Shown here: piece after piece, positions 13,437 to 24,549 of the stretch
Layout of the letters: each line of letters begins with the position of its first letter
How positions within the stretch are numbered: the stretch's first letter is position 1
Assembly: GCF_037975245.1 (NCBI RefSeq)
Contig: NC_092570.1
Span: 14,222,501 to 14,286,500 of the forward strand
Reading direction: 5' to 3'
DNA from: Apostichopus japonicus
Taxonomy: Eukaryota; Echinodermata; Holothuroidea; Aspidochirotida; Stichopodidae
Length of the DNA: 64,000 nt
Made by a program: the position numbers and the translations under genes
Notes under the pieces: generated by a model
Told to the model about the DNA's origin: nothing
Databases searched by the model: none
Seen by the model: only the letters and a program-made list of their open reading frames with translations

Positions 13437-13716
13437 ATTTGTCCGCATTAATTTACAAAGTGTGTAAAAGTAAGTTGGCCTGATGTTCGATCCTAGCAGG
13501 ATCTTCTTCAAAGGCTAAATGACAAGTAACAGTAACAGAAGGGACAAAAGCACGAACAGAATACAGACAGGTTAATGAGTACGGTGAACACAATGAGATA
13601 GATGAAAGGGGATTAGTAGGCAAGGGATATCTTGTCTACTAATCCCCTTACATCTCTCTCTAGTGGATAAGCAGTTTGCTAACAGTTTTATTTTATTTTA
13701 ATTGACAAAGAATAGT
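13437..13716 (-). mobile_element. Penelope-like element remnant with decayed hammerhead core and 19-bp hairpin
   Basis: On the minus strand, 13516-13475 reads TTGAAGA, a GATCC/GGATC stem, then GAACATC. This is the same module as at 37225-37263 but with broken core bases (CTGAAGA to TTGAAGA and GAAACGTC to GAACATC). Its stem I (AGCCT with AGGC) is intact. On the plus strand 13658-13710 carries the tail AGTGGATAAGCAGTTTGCTA, also shared with 37300-37340. Between them 13606-13624 pairs with 13631-13649 at 18 of 19 positions around a 6-base loop. Core and tail lie on opposite strands, as expected if two ends were joined head to head. Only fragments remain; no reverse transcriptase frame is visible. 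Confidence 0.55.
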
Positions 13717-14830
13717 TTCATCAGGTCCCTATTTCATCACTTTGAATATCTGCAACATGGCTACAACAATAGCTTCTGAAATCCCCTTTCGCTTCCCCAT
13801 ACCCCCCCTCTCCCGGCACGCTCTCCACCCCCATCCTATCTGTCATCCACCAAATCTTGGTTAACCTTGACTTGTTTTGAACTAATACTCTGACAAAACA
13901 AAGAAAATCTTAACGAGCTTTTCCAGTGGAAAATGGTTTATAAATGTTATATAGCAAAATCTCCTTCCAGAAAACTGGACAGTCCATTAATCAACGATGA
14001 TTAAAAATTTCCCTAAATAAATCAAAATAAATTAAAAACATCTTCCCAAAGTGACGAGATCCAAGAGAGAGGTAAAAGTTATCACAAGCTAGTTTAGGAA
14101 CACCATCTGTTTGTTAATGTTCACCTCTTTCCAAACTAATTAGCCTGCCTGGAATCCCGTTATCTTTGACACTACAATTTTTCCAGGTGGTTTAAGTTTC
14201 ACACAGGTGTTATGATACCTCTATAATCACATGACAGGAGAGAAAACAATGACAAGATCAGAAAAAAACAACTTTAATTCACAAGTCTTGTCAACTCGCC
14301 AGCACAGCGGGGGAATAAATCTAACAGCTCGTATCTGATACCCTTCTATCGACAAGCTTGGTCAATGTACGTAATTTGCCGTAACTTTTTGCATGATTTT
14401 CAAACCAGCAAAACTTGACATTTATCGCATGGATTTTTTTTTTAATTTTTAATTTTTTAATTTTTCAATTCTTTTTTAGTTGGTCATAGATGATAGCAAG
14501 AAAAAACCCATGTCATACTTACTTAGGGAGGATATTAAAAATCAAGATAATTAGAAAACAGAAACGAAGGAAACAATAGGCTTTAATAACGAAAGAAATA
14601 TAAGATGCTAACTACCGAGAGAAAGTTATGTGCTTAGAATCACGACTGTTTTATCCCAATCAACAGATTCTTGGGATGCCGATGGAGTAGAGAGACCTAT
14701 CAGAATAGATAACTTAAGGCTCATGAACTATACAATGTCAATTTGGATAGCAATCGTCTGAGAAAAAGGAATGCTTAATCAAGGTATTGTGAAATTTTAC
14801 TTGTCTTGCAAATTAACTGAGATGCCCTGT
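13717..14830. other. unique sequence, no confident gene
   Basis: A minus-strand frame at about 13725-13889 opens after a fine acceptor (TTTGTTTTGTCAG) and stays open for some 55 codons, but part of it is a G-run and there is no good donor, so I do not call it. The stretch 14080-14360 has balanced composition and may be conserved non-coding DNA. Confidence 0.35.
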
Positions 14831-15441
14831 TATATGTACTATGGGTATGTGATATGTACTATGGGTATGTGATATACACTATGGGTATGTGGTATGTACT
14901 ATGGGTATGTGACATGTACTATTGGTATGTGATATGCACTATGGGTATGTACTATGGGAATGTGATATGTACAATGGGTATGTGATATGCACTATGGGTA
15001 TGTGACATGTACAATTGGTATGTGATATGCACTATGGGTATGTACTATGGGTATGTGATATACATTATGGGCATGTGGTTTGTAGTATGGGTGTGTGACA
15101 TGCACTATGGGTATGTGATATGCACTATGGGTATGTACTATGGGTATGTGATATGTACTATGGGTATGTGACATGTACTATGGGTATGTGGTATGTACTA
15201 TGGGTGTGTGACATGCACTATGGGTATGTGATATGCACTATGGGTATGTACTATGGGTATGTGATATGCCCTATGTGTATGTGGTATGTACTATGTGTAT
15301 GTGACATGCACTATGGGTATGTGATATGCACTATGGGTATTTACTATGGGTATGTGATATGCACTATGGGTATGTGGTTTGTACTATGGGTATGTGACAT
15401 GCACTATGGGTATGTGCTATGTACTATGAGGTATGTGATAT
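14831..15441. repeat. 20-bp minisatellite, about 30 copies
   Basis: Units of TATGTACTATGGGTATGTGA alternate with variants TATGCACTATGGGTATGTGA and GACATG forms, and some units drop 10 bp. Variant types recur in the same order, giving a higher-order period of about 110-120 bp. Both strands are open for 60-107 codons because 20-bp units rotate frames; these are not genes. Confidence 0.95.
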
Positions 15442-15876
15442 GATCGAGTTCTGTGGTCTGAGAGGGGGGACACTTAACTACAACAATGGAGTAGAGAGTA
15501 TGAAGTAAACCCAATAAAACAGCTGCAAACAATTACTGAGGGCACTAAGGATGACAAAGGTAGACATTGTTCTTTCTCTCATTAATCTGGGGTTTTTTTT
15601 CTCACTTTGAATGTGTTCTTCAATATTCTAAAATTCTCTATTTCCATTCTTTTCCTCTCTTGTCAGTTTTCTTTGGTCCTGTCTTGTTCTTGCCTATAAT
15701 CTGTCAATATCTTTGTTGAATTGAAGCTTTCCATGTATTTTTTTTTGGGGGGGGGGGGGGAGGGGGGAGGTTGGTCTTCTTTATGATCACTAGCAACGTC
15801 AACAGTATTTCTGTTTTCTAATGTCCTTGATAATAAACTATCTGCTACTGTACTGTGGGTCATGTTTTCTTCTTAA

Positions 15877-16232
15877 AGGCATTGAAGAATCTTGCACAAA
15901 GAAACGTCTCATGCCGGTAATCTGACCTAGTTTCGAATGAGGTGTAACAGAAGTGTTAGACACCACCATTGATCCCAGAAAATACACACACAGCTTGCTC
16001 CCGTCAGTAATTAGACACTAGTGTACAGTCAATACATGCAGCTACAGTCAATACCCACAACACAATGTACATAGCAGCGTGGACATCTCAGGTCTAGATA
16101 AAAGATAACAAGGTATCATGTTTCATTACTGTCTGCATTTTGTAGCGACAAGAAGAAAATGTCATTTGCAAGCAACAGAAAGTTAACTTTTTCAGAGCGC
16201 GGCACGCGGTTTGGGGCGAGTCTTCAATGCCT
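15877..16232. mobile_element. TTAA-flanked MITE, 356 bp
   Basis: The element is flanked by TTAA at 15873-15876 and 16233-16236. Its ends are inverted repeats: AGGCATTGAAGAATC on the left and AGGCATTGAAGACTC read inward from the right, with one mismatch in 15. There is no transposase frame. TTAA target sites are typical of piggyBac-type transposons, but AGG termini are not the usual CCC/CCY, so the superfamily is uncertain. A related shorter element lies at 17632-17757. Confidence 0.8.
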
Positions 16233-16420
16233 TTAAACCCTCGGCACCTTTGCCTCATTAGAAGAGTTACGATGATTCTTTTAGATTAAACTTGCACTTT
16301 TATGCCCTCCATTCTACACAAATTGCGATATTCAAATAATAACCCAGTGTTCTAGTTTTAATCGATACATTCTCCCATCACTATATTTCGAATCTTACCT
16401 ATGGATTTTCTTAAGGGAAC

Positions 16421-16475
16421 ATTATTATTATTTTTATTATATTATTATTATTTTTATTTTTATTATTTCATCTTT
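16421..16475. repeat. ATT-rich microsatellite
   Basis: ATT and ATTTTT units repeat through this short stretch. It resembles the tails of SINE-B copies, but no SINE body is next to it. Confidence 0.7.
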
Positions 16476-16579
16476 AATATCTTTGCTTTTTCCTTAGAGG
16501 TTTAGTGAAAATTTTAAAAAAAAATGAAAGAAAGAAATCTGAATAGAATAGAAAAGAAAAGAAAACAATTGAGTGTGTT

Positions 16580-17110
16580 TTTCCATCTGATGTCAATCTT
16601 TATTTCATTAATCCTTCACGGATACAACTCTTCATCTGAAAGAACTTGGTCAGGTTTGCGGGGAAGCTCTAAGCCTCGACGACGACTGTAGAAACAAACG
16701 GTTCAAGTGTCCTCTATGCTATTGATTGTCTAAACCGTGGTTTAAATGAAGCTTAATTTCCCAATGAAGAGGGAGCACACACAATAGGATTCTATTTACC
16801 ACTAGAGACATGAAAAGGGAGACAGATTCGTCATATCTGGTTTTGGCTTGGGTTACGCCGTATGCTGCAATTACCTGGCCATTGATTCAGGCAGGGAGCA
16901 GATTAAAATAATGTCTGAACAATCGATGTGTGCCGTGGAAACAATTGCGAGCGGGATAACACAGACCGTTTCTAAAATAACAATTGAGCCAGCGCACCTG
17001 TCAGTTGTGGGTTTTTGAAAGCGAGGTGTGTTGATTCTTGTGCGGCAACTGTTTCTGTCAAATCATGAGCAGTGTAATTGATGCATATTGATTTACGAGG
17101 ATGGCTAAGG
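16580..17110. promoter_or_regulatory. candidate cis-regulatory block
   Basis: Complex sequence free of repeats and long frames, dense in A+T-core words that homeodomain and SOX-type factors bind, for example ACAATTG (twice), GATTAAAATAATG, GTAATTGATGCAT and CATTGATTCAG. It stands out from the simple-sequence DNA around it. No conservation data are available, so this is a suggestion from composition and motifs only. Confidence 0.25.
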
Positions 17111-17207
17111 AAGAGAGATAAAAAAAGAGGCAGGGTCATTCCTTTGCTTTATTTAGTTGGTTCTCGGATGTTTCCATTAACAACTGCAGTCTTTAGTAGA
17201 GGTGATA

Positions 17208-17233
17208 TTTATATATATATATATATATATATA
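17208..17233. repeat. TA microsatellite
   Basis: A pure run of TA dinucleotides. Confidence 0.95.
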
Positions 17234-17631
17234 GATACATATAGCGCTTTCATGTAACCAACAGCTGACAAAAGAGATACTTAATTTCGGCAGCTTAATC
17301 AATTTTGTTTGTCGAGGATTTAATTGTAAATATTTTACAATGCACCGTTGATTAATGACAAGGATTTAAAAATGATGGCGTGAGTAATCTTGGATTGATA
17401 TACAAGCTTTATGGGGAAAGTGCAGAAGGAGGCAGCCTGGGGAGGGGGTTGGGATGGTAGAATGGGGGGTGGGGGGTGGGGTGGGGAAGGGTATGGGATG
17501 AAGGGATTATCGACTGTACATTGTTGTAATGGTGACTGTTATGGAGAAAACAAACTTTTGTATATTGACTGGGACTATATTTGGGTGTGGTAAACAATTC
17601 AATTCAAATTTATTTCTCGTCTTATCGTTAA

Positions 17632-17757
17632 AAGGCAATGAAGACTCGCCCCAAACCGTGTGCCGCCATCTGAAACAGTTAACTTTCCGTTGCTTGCAAG
17701 CGAAGTTTTTTTTCTTGTTACCGGCACGAGACGTTTCTTTGTGCGCGAGTCTTCACA
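17632..17757. mobile_element. internally deleted copy of the TTAA MITE
   Basis: The left part (AAGGCAATGAAGACTCGCCC, then GTTAACTTTCCGTTGCTTGC) matches the right end of the 15877-16232 element in reverse. The right part (GTTACCGGCACGAGACGTTT, then TTGTGCGCGAGTCTTCA) matches its left end in reverse. So this is the same family in the opposite orientation with most of the interior missing. TTAA is present at 17628-17631, but the right terminus is decayed. Confidence 0.75.
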
Positions 17758-18339
17758 ACTCAGAACTAGCAAAATAAAGTAGTTTTAATAGTGATTTAAA
17801 GTTTTGTGGTGAATTTCTGTATAGAGGTTATCCAAATAAAACAAATAAACCATCATATATATATATATGTATTTTTAATGTCTCTGTATCTCTCCAAGAA
17901 ACTCTCTTCCATCGTCATATCGTGGCTCAGATGAAAATGACAAAAAGACATCTCATATGAAAATGACAAAATGGAAAATGTTGATGTTCTCTGCTTCAGT
18001 TCTATCTCTGCTTCAGTCCTACTTCAGTATAAACACTAGAGGGTAATGGCACATGCTGGTTTGCTCCACAATCCTTTCCTATTTTAACTGTAACACACCA
18101 TGTAGAGTGCATTCTCCTTCTCTCAATTTCATTTCACACCATTGAGAGTGTCATTTCTAAATACTAACCATACTATCCCTAGGTAACACACTAAGTTACT
18201 CACAACAGCCTCAAAAACAAAACACGTCTCACACAATAGCTCCCAGCAAATTGTTACAACGTTGCAATACTTTTCTTTAAAGAAAAGGCAAAAATCATAT
18301 ATATTTCTTATCCCCTCCTTCCCTTCTTTTGATCCGTTT

Positions 18340-18960
18340 TAATTCCACCCCGGGTCCCCAGGAAAGATATCGCATGCTATCTGATAGTTTACGGAATTAC
18401 CTCCATCTTCGAGCAATCTTTTGGAAAACCGACCGAGAAAACAACACCCCTCTCTTCAGTTTTATTTCAGATAAATGAAAGCAAAATATCATGAATGGAT
18501 TTATAGTATTATTATTATTATTATTATTCCTTTTCTTTTTATTTTTCTCCACCCTCCACCCCCCCCCCTTCTTTTCCTTTTTTTAATGTTCGGAATAAAA
18601 GAAAATATATATATATACACTTTGAATAAAGAGTGAACAGCTTTAGGCATCACCTTAATCAGATCAAAGGAGATTTTTAATACGATTTGAAAGCTGCCAG
18701 AAAACAATCTCTGACAAAAGGCCCACAAAAGTCCTCTTTAAAGAGATTTGCTAAATTTGATAACCGAGATCGCCGCTGGTTTTAATCTCGATTGTCACTA
18801 TAGAGGAATGCCTTGAGTACAAAGCTCCATTACCATGATTACGTACAAATCAATTTGCCTGTTCGTGGTTGTTGCTCTTGGTACGAGCTCGGTTGGGAAA
18901 GTTGACTTTAAAGCGATATTCCTGCCTGATTGCTTTATAACACAAATGCTGTCAATTTTC
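18340..18960. promoter_or_regulatory. candidate cis-regulatory block
   Basis: Complex sequence around a C-rich and T-rich interruption at 18530-18590. It carries CTATCTGATAG at 18377-18387 (two opposed GATA sites), AGATCAAAGG at 18661-18670 (a strong TCF/LEF match), ACAATCTCTGACAAAAGG and AATCAATTTG. The only open frames are short. Function is inferred from motif content alone. Confidence 0.25.
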
Positions 18961-19946
18961 CACATCTTTGGGTCAAAAACCACATACTCCTGACATTTTT
19001 TTTTCAAATTTGGTGGTGTTTTGATTATGCACCTGGCAACAGTAGAGTGAGTGATGTTGTCATAGCAATGGAGCTGAATTTTTTTTTTTTTTTTTCAATT
19101 ATACTTAACTAACTTTATTCACAGATAAAAAAAAATATAAAAAAAAAGTTGCAATTTTGATGGAATTCTATAAAATGTAGAGTACATTCACAGCTAATTT
19201 AACATTATAAATGTGTCATTAGTTGAAGGGTTAATGAACAAGGTTGTAAGAGCAGAAAACCTAAAGCTTTTGAAGAACATGATCTACCAGGATGACATCA
19301 CAGAATTCCTACTACGATCCGCCACTCTCTGGAAGAATCAAGGGTTCTATCCTGTCAAAATCGATGCTTACATTCATTCAATCAGGCATATCTCCAGTAA
19401 CAAACAAGATACCAAGATGAGGGTGTTTCAAAAAAACGTAGCAGCCACTGGGGTGATTTTCGCTGTAAGATAATAAAGTATTAATGACATCATCTGCCAC
19501 ATACTGGTATATCAGTCTACCATCTCTATAAACGTCCATGTTTAAGAAGATACACTGATTCACAGGACTTCCAGCAGATATTGGAGTTTGTCGGGCATTT
19601 TTCTAACCCTACTGGTACTCCAAACAACTTGAAGATAAATTACAATTGGTCACATAAAGAAAACAAAACCTAGATCTTTTTGGTTGCACCTAATGAGTGA
19701 CATAAATTAATAATTAGATGCATGTGATTGGATACCCAAACATCTCATCGTTCGGACAGCAGTTAGAATAGAACTGGACTCAATTCAAGCTATCGTAAGA
19801 GTATCATCTTTAGTTGATAAAGTCGCAATAACTGTTTGCTGATGAAAATTTCGGAAAACAAACTTCCAAAGTAGATTCAATGTTTCTCATTCTGAATGCA
19901 CTCTGAACAGGTGGATTAAATGGAGAAAAAGCTGTCGCAATCTAAA

Positions 19947-20327
19947 CAGTGGCGGAGCTAGGGGTATTGGTCAGGGGGGGTGAGAATGGTCTGTAGGGGC
20001 GCTTTCGACACTATCTAAGCGGAGCGCCACCACAGGTTGGCGCGTTTTTTTGAGTAAAGATACTCCCTAGATCGCCGGAAATGACCCTTTCCGGGCATTG
20101 CTAATTTGAAGATAAACGAAGAATAAATATGTGTCATCGCCATTTTGTCAGAAAATTGCACCAACAAAATGTGACAAATGTCAATAGGTATTTGAGAGCG
20201 CAATAAAAAAGTCAATAATCGAGAATAAGTAAAAAGTGGTAAAAAGCTGAAAAGGGCGCCAGCAGTCCATTTGAGTCCGTCAGGGGGGGCATCCGCCCCC
20301 TCTGACTGTATGGACGCTCCGCCACTG
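19947..20327. mobile_element. hAT-type MITE with 8-bp target duplication, 381 bp
   Basis: Both sides carry the direct repeat AATCTAAA (19939-19946 and 20328-20335). The element begins CAGTGGCGGAGC and ends GCTCCGCCACTG, a perfect 12-bp terminal inverted repeat. An 8-bp duplication and CAG..CTG ends are diagnostic of hAT transposons. There is no transposase frame, so it is non-autonomous. The intact duplication suggests a fairly recent insertion. Part of its interior (ACTATCTAAGCGGAGCGCCA then GGTTGGCGCG) is shared with the remnant at 26504-26753. Confidence 0.92.
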
Positions 20328-20335
20328 AATCTAAA

Positions 20336-20620
20336 GAAAGAAACTTATTTTCTGTTGGCCTTACAGCTCGAACGATTTACCATAAAATCACAGACTCGTT
20401 AATAAATCTGGCGAATTTTATTCAGCTCAAAATTTTTAACGACAAATAACTCTGTAAAAATAATGAATATTGATATGAAATTTGCATAGAATGGTCTCAT
20501 TTTCACTGAGCTTTTGGTGCAGTGAGCTGGAAAGGTTGAGGTTTAAGTTTGGCAAACAAGTAATGAGACTTTAAAGATGTTTTCTTTGCATTGCTTCCAT
20601 CTGCTCTGTCCACGGATTCT
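20336..20620. promoter_or_regulatory. candidate cis-regulatory block with octamer
   Basis: Repeat-free sequence next to the MITE. It contains a perfect POU octamer ATTTGCAT at 20480-20487, preceded by AATGAATATTGATATG, and homeodomain-like words GTTAATAAATC and AATTTTATT. No long frame. A regulatory role is inferred only from motifs. Confidence 0.25.
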
Positions 20621-21585
20621 TTTCTTTTGTACTGGGTTCTATAAAGTCGGACGTTAAGTGGATCATAACATTGGTTCAACCAATACGATACAATAATTTG
20701 TCCAGATTAAAATTCATCAGTTGTTCTTATTCTTCAAGATTACATTCAAAATGATTGTTAACAAAGTCTGCGAATCCTTTCTCGTTTTCTTAATTCCATG
20801 TTTGTGTGTTTGTTTGATTTTAATTTTTTTTTTTTTTTTTTTTGCCGTTGACTAAGGTTCTTTTTTTGCAGAGACAACGCAGCCATTGGATCATAACGTC
20901 GACCCATAATTTCATAATTATATCTAAATCACTGACTCGACAGAACATTGAATCAGTGGGTTACGGTACGTGTATTGACAAACTAGGAGGGATAGCTAGC
21001 AAAGACGAAAACAACTTTAATTTATTTTTCAAAACCATTCATCTCTCTCTATCAGCAATTCTTTTCATCTGTATTGAAAGAAAAAGCTTTTGATCCATTC
21101 ACAAAACAAAACAAAACTGAATAACACCCCAAAAAAAATAACCTGTATCCTAACTTTGTAGAGTATATCGCTATTGTTATCCTGAATGACTTATTGACGT
21201 CCCAGATCTTTCGGACACAATAGAAGCTTTCTCCCTAAATGAGTAAGCACAAACATCCTTTGTACTCACTCCTTTTGATGCCTTTCAGGAAAAACCGATT
21301 GAAAACGGGCAAGAACCCAGTGGCATCTGCGACAAAAGGGGCCAACAGAAGAAAAAAAAGAAGAAAAGAAAAAAAACCAATACAAAAATCCGTCTTTTCT
21401 AACCCAAAGGCGGTATCGTTTGCTTATCCTATTCATGGAGGCGACTTTTCAATGCCAACTCGCATCAGGGGTGCATAAAAGGAAATTTGTCACTAAACAG
21501 TTAGTTATCCTCCTTATCCTAACAAAAGAATGAATGAATGAGATTCCTTTAAAGGTACTACCCAGTCATTGTTTATAATCACCTA

Positions 21586-21786
21586 TTGTACCGGGGTGGG
21601 GGTGCACAAACAAACTATAATTCTTCCAAACATAAAGAGGCCCTGAATGGAAACTATGCGTCAGACAATGGCTACCATCAACACCAATTGTTGCAGGAAT
21701 CTGGATTTGTGGAAAAATTGGAAAGGAATGCCCGTGAGCAAAAACAGTCGTCTAAAGGGGTAAAGGCACAAAAGGGTCTCTGTTAG
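21586..21786 (+). CDS. open frame of unknown status
   Basis: A frame of about 60 codons rich in N, Q, S and K (HKEALNGNYASDNGYHQHQL in its centre) with protein-like composition. It lacks a convincing acceptor, and no start codon has clear context. A good donor (TTATG|GTAAGTATT) lies 35 bp past its stop but in another frame. The region just upstream (21280-21479) is also open in two frames after an excellent acceptor (TGATGCCTTTCAG). It may contain one or two exons, or none. Confidence 0.2.
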   Translation: MYRGGGAQTNYNSSKHKEALNGNYASDNGYHQHQLLQESGFVEKLERNAREQKQSSKGVKAQKGLC

Positions 21787-22394
21787 AGAGAAGAATAGAG
21801 CACTTTAGGGGAAGTGTTATGGTAAGTATTTTTGTCCTTCGGTGAATAGTTTGAAAGTTTAGTTACTAAAAGGCTGTATACGTAAGAGGGGAGTGAAAAA
21901 TGGCTTTGAACTCAGTTTGTACTTTTAGGAATGAGGGTACATGTACTTTTATACTGTACGGGGAAGGCAAAAATGTGTTTTGTATACAGTTTTGAAAATT
22001 GGCCCACATAGGCATTTTACTACACCACTGTTGGGAGGTATCGCAATTAATTCTTCATTTTGAAGGGTCAACAAGTTTCCCTTTATGGACGGAGGATTGT
22101 CGCAGATAAAGTGGTGATAAAAATAGATATGAAAGACGGTTGCAGCTCAGTTTATGTAAATTATGCTTAGTAAACAACAATAGTATATTAGCAAATTGGC
22201 TCAGTCAAAATGAAATAGGTTGAAAGTCAAGCAAAATCAACTTAACTTTTGACTATTTGTTGTCATTGCCACGAGATGCATTGCTTATTTATAAGTGCTG
22301 TTTTCAGACCCAGACACACTGTCACTTTTTGCCTTTGGGTCACAAAATACCATCAAATTTTTTTGCATTATTGCTATAGGTTTATGGAATAGTA

Positions 22395-22620
22395 TCAGCA
22401 TATGGCCAGGTCAGAAATGAAGGGCTATGGTCAAGTGGAGACATCAGATAATCAGGTCAGAATTAAGGTCAGGGCAAGAATGAAGGGTCAACTACAGATA
22501 ACAGATGACCAGGTCAGGAATGAAATGCTAAGGTCAGGGCAGGACAGAACAATGATCAAGTACAGATAATATATGACCAGGTCAGAAGTGAACTGTTAAG
22601 GTCAGGTCATGACTGAATTA
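22395..22620 (+). repeat. degenerate AGGTCA-rich tandem repeat
   Basis: The phrase CCAGGTCAGAAATGA and variants recur near 22406, 22452, 22509 and 22577, each followed by AAGGTCAGG-like words and CAGATAA. Spacing is irregular (about 46-68 bp). Each unit carries one or two nuclear-receptor half sites. Confidence 0.75.
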
Positions 22621-23087
22621 GAAAATATCAGTTGGACAAGTATAATTAAAAGGGCAAAGGTCGCCTAGAGATAGCAGATGTGGCTGCTAACTTAAAACTC
22701 TATGTAAAATAGAAAACAATGCCATTGAATATTAGTCTAAAAACCAAGATAACATACTCATGGGTCCTTGAGTGAAAATTGGAATAAAGGTTGCAACATT
22801 TAAAATCGGCTCGGTACTTTACAAGGTTACAACCATCCTGCCACCCACTGCAATATTTTTCCTCGGAGTGTACCATGCATGCTGTGCATTTGTATAAGGG
22901 CGATAACCATATTACGAGGATCAACATGGTTTTGTTCTGCAACTCCAGGCACCACTCTATATTTTGAACTCTAAGTACACTCGTGAATTGCAATTAATAG
23001 ACTCAGTGGGGGTGTATAACACACCTTTGTGGATTAAAGCAGAAAATGTTTACGCATTTTGATAGAGCAAAAAGAATATTCACACAT

Positions 23088-23105
23088 ATATGTATATATA
23101 TATAT

Positions 23106-23160
<55 letters not shown>

Positions 23161-23199
23161 TATATATATATATATATATATTAATATATATATATATAT

Positions 23200-23248
<49 letters not shown>

Positions 23249-23270
23249 TATATATATATATATATATATG

Positions 23271-23355
<85 letters not shown>

Positions 23356-23370
23356 ATATATACATATTTG
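23088..23370. repeat. long TA microsatellite with ATGTATATG and TTAA interruptions
   Basis: About 280 bp of nearly pure TA. TTAA interruptions recur four times and ATGTATATG interruptions three times, in an ordered pattern that implies internal duplication. The 148-codon frame across it is an artefact. Confidence 0.95.
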
Positions 23371-24487
23371 AAATTGTATTGAGTTGGAAAATCCAGAACA
23401 GTCATCATGCTACTGTAGGCTACAGTGGAACGATGACCTATCATACCGGTTTCAAACCTCTGGACATACTTCCATCAGCATCTATGGCGTAGTTACATAT
23501 CAAGTGGGAAGCAGGATTCCAAAGATTAAGTACAGTGTTAAATTTAAAATCTTGAACACCTGTACAGCAATGGAAATGTCACCATCACTAAAATTTGTCT
23601 TCTTTTTCATTTCTTTTTCTTGTACTATGACATATCAAATCTTACATTCTGCCCAAAATCTTCCATTTTATGCTGGAGTCAACACTTTCTGGACACTTTT
23701 TATTGCCACATATGTTAAATCTCACCGTTTCAAGTCGGTTGAAAAGAGAGGGCACTTAACTGTCGCTTAACAATGAGGAGACTGCTCGTTGCAATTCTGG
23801 ATCTGTACCATAATGTTTGAAACTCATTCGATCATGCCTGGTGGTAATTTGTGGGCTTTTCAGACAAATATGTTACAACTGTTATGTCAGCCAAATGTGC
23901 AGTCTTGATATGCACCAAAATATAAGGCGGGCCACTCTCGACTGAAAATAGCACGTCGAGACACAGATACGTACCGAGGAATGGAATTCCTTCGCGATGG
24001 TTCCAAATCATAATAATAACAATAAGTTATCATCGGCAAATGTCGATTGAAACTGAGAAATACCTTCACAGAATGCGCAAAATGTGACTTAACAGACTTA
24101 ATTTGAAATCAAGATTCAAAGACAAGGAAAAAGAAAAAGAAAAAAAAAAGGCAGACGATCGTTCAGTTTCTAGACATCAGCAGATTTACTTAACGATCAT
24201 CACCGGTTTTACTACACAAACAATAAAATAAAATGACCTGCAGCGAATCGCTTTCATTCAAAATTGCTCTCAGTGCCACTTTCCTTTCTTTGAACTGTTA
24301 TTACATTGCTCGGATCTATGTAACCTTTGACCTTAACGACACTCTCCGAAAAATGCGACAGCTGGCAATCCCGTTAGGTTGGTCACACTTTCCATTGACG
24401 AAGAAATGGCTCCCGGCTAAAGGGTCGCATGTTCTGACCCCCGACACAATACGACCGCAGCATGAAAGGAATAATATAAGGGCTCAC

Positions 24488-24549
24488 CAGTTGATTTTTT
24501 GCGATTGGTTTTCCAATCAGGTCTTTTACAACCGATGTCGTTAGTGTGA
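24488..24549 (-). CDS. candidate internal exon (62 nt)
   Basis: On the minus strand the acceptor AGTTTTAGTTTGGCAG precedes 24549 and the donor AACTG|GTGAGCCC follows 24488. One base, 20 codons (HTNDIGCKRPDWKTNRKKST) and one base fit exactly, giving phase 2 in and phase 1 out. Composition is basic and soluble. No domain is recognised. The plus strand has a competing 103-codon frame over 24233-24544 with no splice support. The same place contains GATTGG and CCAATC boxes facing each other, so a promoter is another possibility. Confidence 0.3.

Noticed and set aside
13725-13889. Minus-strand frame of about 55 codons after an excellent acceptor
   Set aside because: It crosses a G/C homopolymer tract, has no convincing donor and has no domain.
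14831-15441. CRISPR-like periodicity
   Set aside because: Units are contiguous with no unique spacers, and the setting is eukaryotic. The same applies to 56870-57236.
14992-15443. ORFs on both strands with repeated Tyr-Gly-Tyr or His-Ile-Pro phrases
   Set aside because: They come from the 20-bp array.
15745-15775. G-quadruplex-like G run, and similar runs at 35638, 41338 and 41947
   Set aside because: These are simple homopolymers, common in the window, with no clear context.
23046-23492. 148-codon Tyr/Ile-rich ORF
   Set aside because: TA microsatellite translation.
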